64,000 nucleotides of DNA, taken from NCBI RefSeq assembly GCF_000733755.1, contig NZ_JPOF01000002.1, forward strand, positions 372,001 through 436,000, given 5' to 3'. This document shows positions 42,450 to 51,494 of the stretch, in pieces (positions within the stretch are counted from its first letter, which is position 1; every line of letters begins with the position of its first letter). Source of the DNA: Lachnoclostridium phytofermentans (GTDB lineage: Bacteria; Bacillota; Clostridia; Lachnospirales; Lachnospiraceae). The notes under the pieces were generated by a model. The model was given only the letters and a program-made list of their open reading frames with translations, did not search any database and was not told where the DNA came from. The position numbers and the translations under genes are program-made.

Positions 42450-43214
42450 TTACTGCCCCATAAAAATATTAAGGTTACTGCCTAACTTCTGCCTCATCTT
42501 TTGTAACGCTTTTGTATGCAGCTGTGATATTCTGGATTCAGACACTTCTAATACTGCACTGATTTCTTTTAAAGTCAAATCCTCATAATAATACAGGACT
42601 ATCACTTTCTTTTCCTTTTCTGTTAGATACTCCAATGCCTTTACTAACATCTCTTTTAGTTCTTGCTTCTCCATTACCTTTTCTGGCTGAACATAATCCT
42701 CACTGGTAACATTTTCTATCATTCCTTCTCCTTGTTCCATATATTCATCCAAGGATACTAGGTTCGATATCTTCGTTTGATTCTGCCAAGTTTCTAGTTC
42801 ATCTGTTGTAATTTCAAGCTCGTTCGCCACTTCTTCATCGGTTGCCTGCCTACCATACACAGTTTCTAACTTTTGATATGCCGCATCTAACCTTTTTTGC
42901 TTCTGTCTTAATGTTCTTGGTATCCAATCCATCTTTCGAATTTGATCTAAGATTGCACCACGAATACGAAGCGATGCATATGTTTCAAATTTGGCTCCCT
43001 TTTCGCAGTCAAATTTGTCTATTGCATCGATTAAACCGAAGGTCCCATAACCAACCAAATCGTCATATTCCACATTATATCCTAAATAAATGCTGAGTCT
43101 TCCTGCTACAATCTTTACAAGATTCGCATACTCGATTATGATTTTTTCTCTGAGGTCAGGAGTTCTCTTCTTACTGTATTCATCCCATAATTTTTGCTTT
43201 ATATCAGCACTCAT
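42450..43214 (-). CDS. fliA: Flagellar sigma factor (sigma-28, FliA/SigD)
   Basis: 254 residues. Region 2 (YDDLVGYGTFGLIDAIDKFDCEKGAKFETYASLRIRGAILDQIRKMDWIPR, in pieces) has the FliA/WhiG-type RIRGAI-DQIR-DW run; region 3 is about 105-160; region 4 is LKEISAVLEVSESRISQLHTKAL. It directs late flagellar and chemotaxis genes such as flagellin. Its site near the end of the fla/che operon is as in Bacillus, where distance from the promoter limits SigD in cells. GGGGAG ribosome site. Confidence 0.95.
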   Translation of the reverse strand: MSADIKQKLWDEYSKKRTPDLREKIIIEYANLVKIVAGRLSIYLGYNVEYDDLVGYGTFGLIDAIDKFDCEKGAKFETYASLRIRGAILDQIRKMDWIPRTLRQKQKRLDAAYQKLETVYGRQATDEEVANELEITTDELETWQNQTKISNLVSLDEYMEQGEGMIENVTSEDYVQPEKVMEKQELKEMLVKALEYLTEKEKKVIVLYYYEDLTLKEISAVLEVSESRISQLHTKALQKMRQKLGSNLNIFMGQ

Positions 43215-43233
43215 AGGCTATCTCTCCCCTGTT

Positions 43234-43560
43234 TTAATCAACCTTCTCTTCTAATGTAACCACTGCTTCGTCTTTCACTTCTTCTAACGACTCTGCCATC
43301 ATTTCATCCTCAGATGCTGCCTCTTCTACTTTTGCAGCTTTCATCTTCTTTCGTTCCTGCTCGATATATGCATCATTAGCAGCTTTGTTTATTTTAATAA
43401 TGATTTTACCTACAATTATTCCAACGATATAAAAGACAATGAGCACACACAATACGATAAAAAGTGTAGAAACCAGATTATATCGATTTACTATACAGGT
43501 GATGCTTGCGATGGCTCCTGCACATAACGTAACAACCGCAGGTATGTTCTTATTCTTCAT
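43234..43560 (-). CDS. Small two-helix membrane protein of the fla/che operon
   Basis: 108 residues: two membrane spans (about 7-24 and 30-52) and an acidic C-terminal half rich in Glu/Ala (KVEEAASEDEMMAESLEEVKDEA, in part). GAGGTAATT precedes the ATG. It sits between cheD and fliA, where Bacillus has none. No family recognised; a membrane anchor or partner of the chemotaxis or switch proteins is possible. Confidence 0.7.
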   Translation of the reverse strand: MKNKNIPAVVTLCAGAIASITCIVNRYNLVSTLFIVLCVLIVFYIVGIIVGKIIIKINKAANDAYIEQERKKMKAAKVEEAASEDEMMAESLEEVKDEAVVTLEEKVD

Positions 43561-43599
43561 AATTACCTCAATTCCGGCGTGTCAGTGCCTTTTTTAAAA

Positions 43600-44085
43600 T
43601 TAAATCTTTTTCAGTGGCTTTCCTACCGACTTAATTAATAATTCTCCAGACTCAGGATTAAATTCTATAGTTCTACCGTAGTTTGCGCCTGTATCCTGAG
43701 CTAGAATCGGAATCCGTAATGAATTTAACTTTTCTTTTGTTGCCTCCACATTCCGCTCACCAACTCGTAGCATATCATTGTTACTACTAAAGGCAAACAT
43801 TTGTGCTCCACCAGCAATTTTAGCAATTAAAGCAGTACGACTAGCTCCCAGTGCTAACAAACGTCTTATCAGTTCATCGATACCTGTGTCTGCAAATTTT
43901 GCGATATTCTCATTGTTTTTTATTTTGGTACTATCAGGTAGCATAATATGTACCATACCAGATACTTTTCTACCAGGGTCATACAATACAATTCCAACAC
44001 AAGACCCAAGTCCTAACGTGGTTATACTATCTGGAGGTTTACAAACATTCATGTCTGCCATACCAACTTTTATCATTTCCCCCAT
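43600..44085 (-). CDS. cheD: Chemoreceptor glutamine deamidase CheD
   Basis: 161 residues. LGLGSCVGIVLYD carries the catalytic Cys (about residue 29), HIMLPDS the His and the nearby Thr of the CheD triad. CheD deamidates receptor glutamines and in Firmicutes also stimulates CheC phosphatase; the two genes are adjacent, 8 bases apart. The ribosome site is a modest AGGTG. Confidence 0.95.
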   Translation of the reverse strand: MGEMIKVGMADMNVCKPPDSITTLGLGSCVGIVLYDPGRKVSGMVHIMLPDSTKIKNNENIAKFADTGIDELIRRLLALGASRTALIAKIAGGAQMFAFSSNNDMLRVGERNVEATKEKLNSLRIPILAQDTGANYGRTIEFNPESGELLIKSVGKPLKKI

Positions 44086-44093
44086 AGTTACAC

Positions 44094-44711
44094 CTACATT
44101 CCTAATGATGTTAATATTGCGTTATAGGAATCCAGTGTTGGTATTAGTACAAAATATCCATTTACTTCCAGATTCTTATCACCAAATTCTGTTTCAATTA
44201 ATAGTGCTTTATCACTTATCTTGCCAAACTCAATTGCTGGTACACTAAGAATCGCTCCTGCCATGTCAATCGCTAAGTAAGGTATACTGGAAGTTATGGT
44301 CATGTTCGTTAATGTTGAGAGAGAAGATAGGTATGCTCCAGCTATGATATTTCCAATCTCTTGTAAAGCTGATAACTCAATCTCTGTAAATTCTTCTCCT
44401 ACTTCACACATTCCCTGCATTAACATACGAACAATTGCTCTCGCAGGTTCTTGCTCGAGTATAAACATAATCATTCCATCAATATCCCCATCTAGTGTTA
44501 GGAGGATGCCAACCACAACATTTTCGGCACCTCCTATAACATCCGATAGATCTTTAAACTCTAGAAGCTCAATCTTTGGAACTTTCATATCAACCTTAGC
44601 ATTTAGCAATTTGGATAATGCTGTTGTTGCATTACCAGCACCGATATTACCAATCTCTTTTAATACGTCAAACTGCATGGAATCCATAGTGTCAAAATCT
44701 TTATCAGACAT
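44094..44711 (-). CDS. cheC: CheY-P phosphatase CheC
   Basis: 205 residues with two active-site helices: LKEIGNIGAGNATTALS (about 17-33) and LQEIGNIIAGAYLSSLS (about 115-131). Each holds the E..N pair used for CheY-P dephosphorylation. Two sites separate it from CheX and from FliY's shorter domain. GAGG precedes the ATG. Confidence 0.95.
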   Translation of the reverse strand: MSDKDFDTMDSMQFDVLKEIGNIGAGNATTALSKLLNAKVDMKVPKIELLEFKDLSDVIGGAENVVVGILLTLDGDIDGMIMFILEQEPARAIVRMLMQGMCEVGEEFTEIELSALQEIGNIIAGAYLSSLSTLTNMTITSSIPYLAIDMAGAILSVPAIEFGKISDKALLIETEFGDKNLEVNGYFVLIPTLDSYNAILTSLGM

Positions 44712-44739
44712 AGTAACCTCAATTCTGGCGCTTTAACGC

Positions 44740-45207
44740 CTACTTACCATCTACTTCTTTTTCAATGATAACTGCTGAGAGATTTAATAAAGAGATTAAA
44801 CCATCTCCATGTTTCCCAACTCCCGCAAGATAAGACGCTTTTTCATCGTTCGCACTGCTAGCAATCTTATCCACGTTGTCATCACTAATGGTAACTACTT
44901 CTTTTACCTCATCCACAATAATACCAATTGCTGCCTGAGGTTCTAGCTTAATGATTAGAATACGGGTAGCATTGTTGATTTCATCTGGCTCTAGACCAAA
45001 TTTTAATCGTAGGCTCATCACTGGGATAATTTCACCTCGAATATTGATAACACCTTTAAAATATGATTGCGCTTTTGGTACTCTTGTGATACGTTGCATT
45101 CTTACAATATTATCTACATATTGAATATTGATACCAAACTGTTCATTTCCTAGGGTAACAACAATGTATTGTTTTGAATCATTCCCTGTCACTTTATTCG
45201 TTTCCAT
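44740..45207 (-). CDS. cheW: Chemotaxis coupling protein CheW
   Basis: 155 residues, a single CheW domain that links receptors to CheA. QYIVVTLGNEQFGINIQYVDNIV, INIRGEIIPVMSLRLKFGL and VDEVKEVVTI are family landmarks. GGGGGG is near the ATG; 13 bases after cheA. Confidence 0.95.
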   Translation of the reverse strand: METNKVTGNDSKQYIVVTLGNEQFGINIQYVDNIVRMQRITRVPKAQSYFKGVINIRGEIIPVMSLRLKFGLEPDEINNATRILIIKLEPQAAIGIIVDEVKEVVTISDDNVDKIASSANDEKASYLAGVGKHGDGLISLLNLSAVIIEKEVDGK

Positions 45208-45220
45208 ACTGCGTCCCCCC

Positions 45221-47317
45221 TTATACCAAAGAATTTACATCAAGAATTAATGCGATTTCACCATCACCTAAGATAGTTGCACCACTTATCATCTTGCTGT
45301 TATTGATATATTTACCGATCGATTTGATTACAATTTCAAGCTGTCCAATTAAATTATCTACAACAAGTCCAGCAAGTTTGTCGCCCTTCTTAACGATAAC
45401 AATCGTTAAATCATCAGTTTCCTTTGTGTTTTCAGTTACATCTAGAATCTTATTTAGACGAATTAAAGGAATAACATTACCACGAAGGTGAATTACTTCT
45501 TTAGACTGTACGTACTTAATTTCCTTAGTTGCAACATTTTCAATCGTTTCAATGCTACCAAGTGGAATCGCATATTTTTCTGATCCAAGTTCCACCATCA
45601 ATGCCTGTATGATTGCAAGAGTTAGAGGTAAGCGAATGATAAAATTGCTTCCTTTCGAAAGAACTGTCTTAGTTTCAATGCTTCCACCTAGAGTCTCTAT
45701 TTTAGTTTTTACAACATCAAGGCCTACACCTCGACCAGATACATCAGAGATAACTTCAGCAGTTGAGAAACTTGGACGGAATAACAAATCAATAATTTCT
45801 TTATCTGTCATCGCAGCTGCTTGCTCTTCCGTTATCGTACCTTTATCGATTGCTTTTCTCTTAATCTTTTCTACATTAATACCAGAACCATCATCCCTGA
45901 CTTCTATTACTACATTATTACCTTCCTGGTAAGCATCTAAGAAGATGGAACCGACCTCAGGTTTCCCAAGCTTCATTCTCTCTTCGTTACTTTCTAGACC
46001 ATGATCTGCTGCATTACGAAGAAGATGCATTAATGGATCGCCGATTTCATCAATTACAGTACGATCTAACTCTGTATCTTCACCAGTCATATACAATTCC
46101 ATTTTTTTATCAAGTTTTTTAGATAAGTCACGAATCATACGTGGGAAACGATTTACTACGCTTTCAATTGGCACCATTCGAACCTTCATAACAGACTGAT
46201 GAAGATTTGTTGTAATTCTTTCTAAGTACTCAATTTGCTCATTGAAGCCACCCATAGAATCTGATTTCGTTTCAGTACTATTCATAGAAACCAAACCGTT
46301 TTTAGCGATAATAAGCTCACTCACAAGGTTCATTAAATCATCTAGCTTTTCAATATCAACACGAACAGAGCGGTTAACAACTGGTTTTGCTGTTTCTTTT
46401 TGCTTTGCTGCAGCTGCAGCACTCTTTGCATTATAAGAATCTTTTGAAAGGGACTTTTGCTCTTGCTTCTCTGTTTCGCTCGCAGTTTCATCTTTATGCT
46501 CACGCTGTGGCACAATGATTTCTGAGATGTCAACATCCTTGATTTCAGATACTCCAGTAACAACCTTTTGAACTTTACTAATTGATTCTTTCGTTAATAA
46601 TACTACTGAAAAATCTAAATCAAATCTTTCATCTTCAATATCTTGTACTTCTGGCTTACTCTTTATGATGTCACCTAATTCTTCTAATGCTTTGAATACT
46701 AAAAATGCTCTTGCTGCTTTTAAGATACAGGACTCTTGTATGTATACCGTTAAAGAATATGCATGACCGCCCTCTTGTGTCATCTTTTCCACAGCACGTA
46801 ATTCATGATCCGCAAGTGCAATATCAGCTTGTGCTGATTCTTTCGCGGTTGCTGTTGCGATTGCAGCTGCACTAACTACTGGTTTACTTGTCTCTTCCTT
46901 CGCCTCAGAAGCATCTTGTGTAAATGCCTTTACTCCTTCATCAAGAATACGATTTAAGTTTTTAATGATATCCTCATTGTCTTCCGTACCTTCATCAGCG
47001 GAAGTAACAATAGAATTTAGATAAGATTCTAGCGCATCCAAACCTTTGAATAATACATCAACCAATTCCGCTTTCACTTTCATCTTTCCAGCACGAATTT
47101 CAGATAATACATTTTCCATATCATGGGTAAGTCGTTGCATTCTCTTATAACCCATGGTTCCAGCCATTCCTTTTAAGGAATGTGCAGAACGAAATATCTC
47201 ATTTATCGTATCTTCATTCTCAGGTTCTTTTTCCAGTATCAACAATTGCTCATTTAAACTTTGAAGATGTTCCTTTGTTTCATCGATGAAAATCTCTAAA
47301 TATTGACTTACATCCAT
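45221..47317 (-). CDS. cheA: Chemotaxis histidine kinase CheA
   Basis: About 698 residues. P1 phosphotransfer domain with His46 in FRSAHSLKGMAGTMGY; P2-like CheY-binding region (about 185-290); flexible linker rich in Ala/Lys/Glu; dimerisation helices (about 330-390); ATPase with NAADHGLE (N box), DDGSGIN (G1) and GRGVGLDVV (G2); C-terminal CheW-like domain. It feeds phosphate to CheY and CheB. The ATG at 47317 lies 1 base past the cheB stop, after GGGGGTG; the longer start at 47335 is inside cheB. Confidence 0.96.
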   Translation of the reverse strand: MDVSQYLEIFIDETKEHLQSLNEQLLILEKEPENEDTINEIFRSAHSLKGMAGTMGYKRMQRLTHDMENVLSEIRAGKMKVKAELVDVLFKGLDALESYLNSIVTSADEGTEDNEDIIKNLNRILDEGVKAFTQDASEAKEETSKPVVSAAAIATATAKESAQADIALADHELRAVEKMTQEGGHAYSLTVYIQESCILKAARAFLVFKALEELGDIIKSKPEVQDIEDERFDLDFSVVLLTKESISKVQKVVTGVSEIKDVDISEIIVPQREHKDETASETEKQEQKSLSKDSYNAKSAAAAAKQKETAKPVVNRSVRVDIEKLDDLMNLVSELIIAKNGLVSMNSTETKSDSMGGFNEQIEYLERITTNLHQSVMKVRMVPIESVVNRFPRMIRDLSKKLDKKMELYMTGEDTELDRTVIDEIGDPLMHLLRNAADHGLESNEERMKLGKPEVGSIFLDAYQEGNNVVIEVRDDGSGINVEKIKRKAIDKGTITEEQAAAMTDKEIIDLLFRPSFSTAEVISDVSGRGVGLDVVKTKIETLGGSIETKTVLSKGSNFIIRLPLTLAIIQALMVELGSEKYAIPLGSIETIENVATKEIKYVQSKEVIHLRGNVIPLIRLNKILDVTENTKETDDLTIVIVKKGDKLAGLVVDNLIGQLEIVIKSIGKYINNSKMISGATILGDGEIALILDVNSLV

Positions 47318-47318
47318 C

Positions 47319-48437
47319 TCATTGCACCCCCACATTCTTCGTTATAGCCTCGGCAACCATTTCAATCGATACTACTTCATCAACAAGTCCTGCCTCGTAA
47401 ACAACTTTGGGCATTCCATAAACAGTACTGGTCGCTTCATCTTGTGCTATAACGTAAATATTATTTTTTTCATTTAGTTGTTTAATCCCCTGTGTTCCAT
47501 CTCCACCCATTCCGGTAAGGACTACACAGGTAATATCTTCATAATCTGTATCCTTCAAGGATTCATACATGATGTCTGCACATGGCTTTAATCCATTTCG
47601 TGCTGGTTCCATAGTGACAGATAAGGTATAGCCATCTCTTGATTTTACTATCCTTAGCTGTGATCCACCCTTAGCTACATAAACATATCCCTTTTGCACT
47701 AGTTCTCCATGCTCTGCTTCCTTTACTGTAAGAGCACTTAATTCATTCAGTCGAGAAGCAAGCGAATTGGTAAATCCCTCTGGCATATGTTGAACTATAA
47801 TCATCGGTGCATCTAAATTTGCAGGAAGTTTTGGGATTACTTGATGGAGTGCTTTCGGGCCACCGGTAGAACAAGCCAAAGCTACTATTTTCTTCGCATT
47901 GTTTAAAACCTTAACATGCGCTTTTCGATCAAGCAAACCGATAGGTTTTGTAATGTCAACCTTGATTTTGTTACTCGATGTTGGTAATACCGGTCTTGCC
48001 TTATCAACCACCATACTTTGAGTCGTTGGTACTAACTCTGTTGCATATTCTAGTGCAGTTAATATCTTTTCTTTAAACGCACCATCCTTTGCTTCTATGT
48101 AACTTTCTGGTTTTGTTACAAAATCAAAGGCTCCTAGTTCAAGACAACGAATGGTCTCTTTGGCTCCCTCTTTTGCAAGTGTACTAACCATAATGATCTT
48201 TAGCTTTAATCGTGTCTTATTTAGTTGTTCCAACAGTTGAATTCCATTCATCTTTGGCATATTAATGTCAAGAAGAATTGCATCATATTTTGTCGGATTT
48301 AATGTAATAAGATCAAAGCCTTCCAAACCATTTGTTGCAACATCACTTATGCTGAATCTCTTGTCACTTCTAATTATATCAGATATGAGCCTTCTCATAA
48401 GTGCAGAGTCATCAATCACTAAAATATTTTTCATCAT
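47319..48437 (-). CDS. cheB: Chemoreceptor methylesterase CheB
   Basis: About 372 residues. Receiver domain with Asp57 (LLDINMPKM), linker, and methylesterase domain with Ser in ALACSTGGPKAL, His in VQHMPEGFTNSLASRL and Asp in LTGMGGDGTQG. It removes methyl groups from receptors once phosphorylated by CheA. The second of the early ATGs (48437), with GGAG 6 bases upstream, is preferred over 48449. No cheR partner is in the window. Confidence 0.95.
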   Translation of the reverse strand: MMKNILVIDDSALMRRLISDIIRSDKRFSISDVATNGLEGFDLITLNPTKYDAILLDINMPKMNGIQLLEQLNKTRLKLKIIMVSTLAKEGAKETIRCLELGAFDFVTKPESYIEAKDGAFKEKILTALEYATELVPTTQSMVVDKARPVLPTSSNKIKVDITKPIGLLDRKAHVKVLNNAKKIVALACSTGGPKALHQVIPKLPANLDAPMIIVQHMPEGFTNSLASRLNELSALTVKEAEHGELVQKGYVYVAKGGSQLRIVKSRDGYTLSVTMEPARNGLKPCADIMYESLKDTDYEDITCVVLTGMGGDGTQGIKQLNEKNNIYVIAQDEATSTVYGMPKVVYEAGLVDEVVSIEMVAEAITKNVGVQ

Positions 48438-48507
48438 ATCGTACTCCATTCTATTGATAGGCCAGTCAACAATCTAATTTCCCTATACCTTTGGAAGTAT
48501 CTATCAA

Positions 48508-48603
48508 TGTATCGTCTATTAATTAATTTATATATTTATTTATACGACGATACAAGTGTATCGTCTATTAATTAATTTATATATTTATTTATACGACGAT
48601 ACA
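48508..48603. repeat. Tandem pair of identical 47-bp palindromic units
   Basis: Two exact copies (48508-48554 and 48557-48603), 2 bases apart. Each has TGTATCGTC and GACGATACA as perfect 9-bp inverted ends around 29 bases of pure A/T-rich sequence. They fill the gap between cheB and the PilZ gene; the second unit ends right at the PilZ stop. Nothing like it appears elsewhere in the window. It could be a small mobile repeat duplicated in place, or RNA stems that tune expression inside the operon. Confidence 0.85.
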
Positions 48604-49371
48604 CTAACTTAACCTATTTTCTTTATTTCGGCGTTTTCGTTCTTTCTCGAAGATATAACGTATAATTGCTTCTCTCTCGTCACTTTTCATTTTTAAGAAA
48701 GCGACACGTTTTGAATATACTTTTGGAAGATTCTTAGCTTCTGAACAATTAATAACCCTAGCATATAAAAGAAGTTTCTTCGGACCACTTTCTGTTTCCA
48801 ATAGGAATTTGACCTGAAGTATATCGTCCTCTTTGCAAATTTCTTTGGAGTTAAATTTCATACCACCACCACTAATATCAACCATAACTCCTTCTTGCCA
48901 ACTATACATATTCTTTGTCTGAAGCTGCTCGATACTTTCTTGTATACTTGTTTTATCTATAAAGCTGTCATACAACTTTTTAATTTCATCCCATTCATCT
49001 TCCATTAAAATACGGAAAGACATATCTTGCACCATATCTAGTCGAAAAAACTGTCTTCTTTGTTGCTTTTCTAAATCAGAGATAATTTGAATCTGTGCAG
49101 CATACGCACTCTGAATACGGAACTTACTAATTACTTTCGCCTTACATTGGAATAAACCAGTCTTACTATAGACGTAGATAATGTAGTATGTTCCGATTTC
49201 CAAAGGGACTAACCTGCTATTTTCAATTGGGATGGCAATAGATACATAGTCAGTCTCATCTAACTCATATACCACACTTAGATGCCTCTTTGATTCATTC
49301 ACTATATCCCCCTGATTGTTGATTTTTACCATTTCCAGCTTATCACCAACTGAGGCTATATCTTTAAACAT
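48604..49371 (-). CDS. YcgR-like PilZ domain protein (c-di-GMP effector)
   Basis: 255 residues: an N-terminal YcgR_2-type flagellar brake domain (about 1-100) and a C-terminal PilZ domain. The c-di-GMP motif is RRQFFRL (about 105-111) with MVDISGGGM (about 162-170). Such proteins bind c-di-GMP and slow the motor by acting on MotA or FliG. GGGAGGGAG precedes the ATG; 20 bases after flhG. Placement between flhG and cheB is common in clostridia. Confidence 0.9.
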   Translation of the reverse strand: MFKDIASVGDKLEMVKINNQGDIVNESKRHLSVVYELDETDYVSIAIPIENSRLVPLEIGTYYIIYVYSKTGLFQCKAKVISKFRIQSAYAAQIQIISDLEKQQRRQFFRLDMVQDMSFRILMEDEWDEIKKLYDSFIDKTSIQESIEQLQTKNMYSWQEGVMVDISGGGMKFNSKEICKEDDILQVKFLLETESGPKKLLLYARVINCSEAKNLPKVYSKRVAFLKMKSDEREAIIRYIFEKERKRRNKENRLS

Positions 49372-49391
49372 TAGCTCCCTCCCTGTACTCT

Positions 49392-50279
49392 TTATCGATT
49401 GGTTGTCATTCTTCTACGTATTAGATTAGCAAAGATTCGTTTAATTCCCCTAGTTTCATTCGGTATCCCCATATTATCATGACAAATACGTTCTGCTAAA
49501 GAAAGCATAGCCTTTGCTGCCGTTGAATTTGGATATGCCATAATTACAGGTTTTTGTTGCATAATTGCTTGTGAAACTGCTCTATCCTGTGGTATACCTC
49601 CTAAATACTCCATCTCAATATCAAGAAATTTCTTAACCACTGTATTTAACTTATTATAAATCTCATTTCCTTCCTCTTCGGAATAAATTCGATTGGATAT
49701 CATCTTTATTTTAGTTTCCTCTTTATTAAAATTATCTCTGCGATGAAGTGCTTTTAAAACAGCATATGCATCAGTGATCGACGTTGGCTCCGGAGTAGTA
49801 ACTAATAATACTTCTGAGCTTACCGAAACAAATTCCATAACGAGGTCAGATATCCCTGCACCAGTATCCACAATGATGATATCAGCTAATTCATCCAGAT
49901 AGTCCATCTTCTGAATAAGATACATTATCTGTTCTTTCTTTAGTCTGGTTAGTTCTGCAATTCCAGAACCTCCAGAGATAAAACCAACATTTTGCGGTCC
50001 TTCTGTTATGATGTCTTGCAATTCTTTCCCTCGAAACATTAAATCAGAAAGATTGAATTTGGGACGAATGCCCAACATAACTTCAATATTGGCAAGTCCA
50101 AAGTCAGCATCTAAAATTAAGACACGATTCCCTAATCGACTAAGTCCAATTGCCAGATTTAGTGATGTACTTGATTTTCCGACGCCACCTTTACCACTTG
50201 TAACAGTAATAACTCTGGCTGTACCTTTCGGACGCGGCTGCCTATTCACTAATCTCCTTAACTGTTCTGCTTGATCCAT
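49392..50279 (-). CDS. flhG: Flagellar number regulator FlhG (MinD-like ATPase)
   Basis: 295 residues, ParA/MinD-type ATPase: TSGKGGVGKSSTSLNLAI (about 26-43) deviant Walker A, DADFGLANIEVMLG (about 57-70), IIVDTGAGIS. It works with FlhF to set flagellar number and place. A DQAEQLRRL start resembles the DQA motif that stimulates FlhF GTPase. Its ATG follows the flhF stop directly (TAGATG). Confidence 0.94.
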   Translation of the reverse strand: MDQAEQLRRLVNRQPRPKGTARVITVTSGKGGVGKSSTSLNLAIGLSRLGNRVLILDADFGLANIEVMLGIRPKFNLSDLMFRGKELQDIITEGPQNVGFISGGSGIAELTRLKKEQIMYLIQKMDYLDELADIIIVDTGAGISDLVMEFVSVSSEVLLVTTPEPTSITDAYAVLKALHRRDNFNKEETKIKMISNRIYSEEEGNEIYNKLNTVVKKFLDIEMEYLGGIPQDRAVSQAIMQQKPVIMAYPNSTAAKAMLSLAERICHDNMGIPNETRGIKRIFANLIRRRMTTNR

Positions 50280-51494
50280 CTATTCATTGCCTCCCAATAA
50301 CTGCCGTGCAATACTTTGAGCGTCAATTTTTTCAATATCATCTGGAACGTTTTGTCCAAATGCCGCATAAGACAATGGTGCATTGGTATACATACGAATG
50401 TTAAAAATATTACCAATGCCTGTTGTCTCATCGAGTTTAGTAAAAATCAATCGATAGTTAACAATATCCGAATATGTTTCGGCAATACGGATTAAATCTT
50501 TGTACTTTGTTGTTGCACTTAACACAAGATATACTTCTCTATCCTCTTCAGGGACAATATGAACTAATTTATCAATATCATCTCTTTGCTCTCTACTCTT
50601 ATGAGATCTTCCTGCTGTATCAATTAACACAAGATCATAATCTTTAAAATCTTCCATTGCCTCTTGCATCTCTGTCTCAGAGTAAATAACGCGAAGTGGT
50701 ACATCTAAAATATTGGCATAGGTTCTTAGTTGCTCTACTGCTGCAATACGGTAGGTATCCGAAGTAATTAAAGCAATTTTTGCTTGCTTACCAACCTTAT
50801 AAGAAGACGCTATTTTAGCAATCGTAGTTGTTTTTCCTACACCAGTTGGCCCGATAAAGTAAATATACTTCGTTTTATCTTGCGAATATTCTATGGTTTT
50901 AGGCTGTCCAAGCTTTAAGATGATTTTTTGATAAAAGCTTCCCAAAATAGTATCAATCGTTGTATCTTTCTTTAACGTTGTTTCAATCTCAGTAATAATC
51001 TGATTTGCATATTTTTCATCTACATCATGAGAGATCAATTGATTGTACACTAACTGAACACAAGCATAATTGGGATTTGCTTCTTCATCCTTCTTCTTTT
51101 CTTTTACCTCTATCTTTTCCTCTTGCTTGCTCGTTTTTATCAACTGCTCCGCTAACATACTCTGAAGGTGATTTAACTTCTCTTCTATTGCCGAAGATTC
51201 CAGCCCTACGGAGTAGTCTTCTTTCATTTGAGATACTCGAAATCCTTTATTAAACGTGCTTTCAAACGGTGGCTTATTCTTATTGATATCGTTTGGATGC
51301 TTTACTCCTTCATTTTGTACCTGCATTTCATCAACAGCAGCGGTTACTTCCACCAGAGGTTTACGAAAAAGTTTAAATATTCCCTTAGGAGATATCGTTT
51401 TAATATTCATTACAATAGCATTTTTCCCTAATTCTTCCTTTGCTAACAGAATAGCCTCTGTTTCTGAAGTTGCCTGGAACTTTTTTATATTCAT
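50280..51494 (-). CDS. flhF: Flagellar SRP-like GTPase FlhF
   Basis: 404 residues. The N-terminal half is basic and variable; the NG domain has YFIGPTGVGKTTTIAKIAS (G1, about 210-228), TSDTYRIAAVEQLRTYA (G2/I-box), LIDTAGRSHK (G3) and FTKLDETTGIG (G4). It recruits early flagellar parts to the membrane. Its ATG overlaps the flhA stop by one base. Confidence 0.95.
   Translation of the reverse strand: MNIKKFQATSETEAILLAKEELGKNAIVMNIKTISPKGIFKLFRKPLVEVTAAVDEMQVQNEGVKHPNDINKNKPPFESTFNKGFRVSQMKEDYSVGLESSAIEEKLNHLQSMLAEQLIKTSKQEEKIEVKEKKKDEEANPNYACVQLVYNQLISHDVDEKYANQIITEIETTLKKDTTIDTILGSFYQKIILKLGQPKTIEYSQDKTKYIYFIGPTGVGKTTTIAKIASSYKVGKQAKIALITSDTYRIAAVEQLRTYANILDVPLRVIYSETEMQEAMEDFKDYDLVLIDTAGRSHKSREQRDDIDKLVHIVPEEDREVYLVLSATTKYKDLIRIAETYSDIVNYRLIFTKLDETTGIGNIFNIRMYTNAPLSYAAFGQNVPDDIEKIDAQSIARQLLGGNE

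Noticed and set aside
42842-43096. Plus-strand frame across the sigma factor gene
   Set aside because: Fully antisense to fliA region 2; shadow frame.
48508-48603. Minimal CRISPR array
   Set aside because: Only two units, 2-base spacing, fully identical; no spacers or cas genes.
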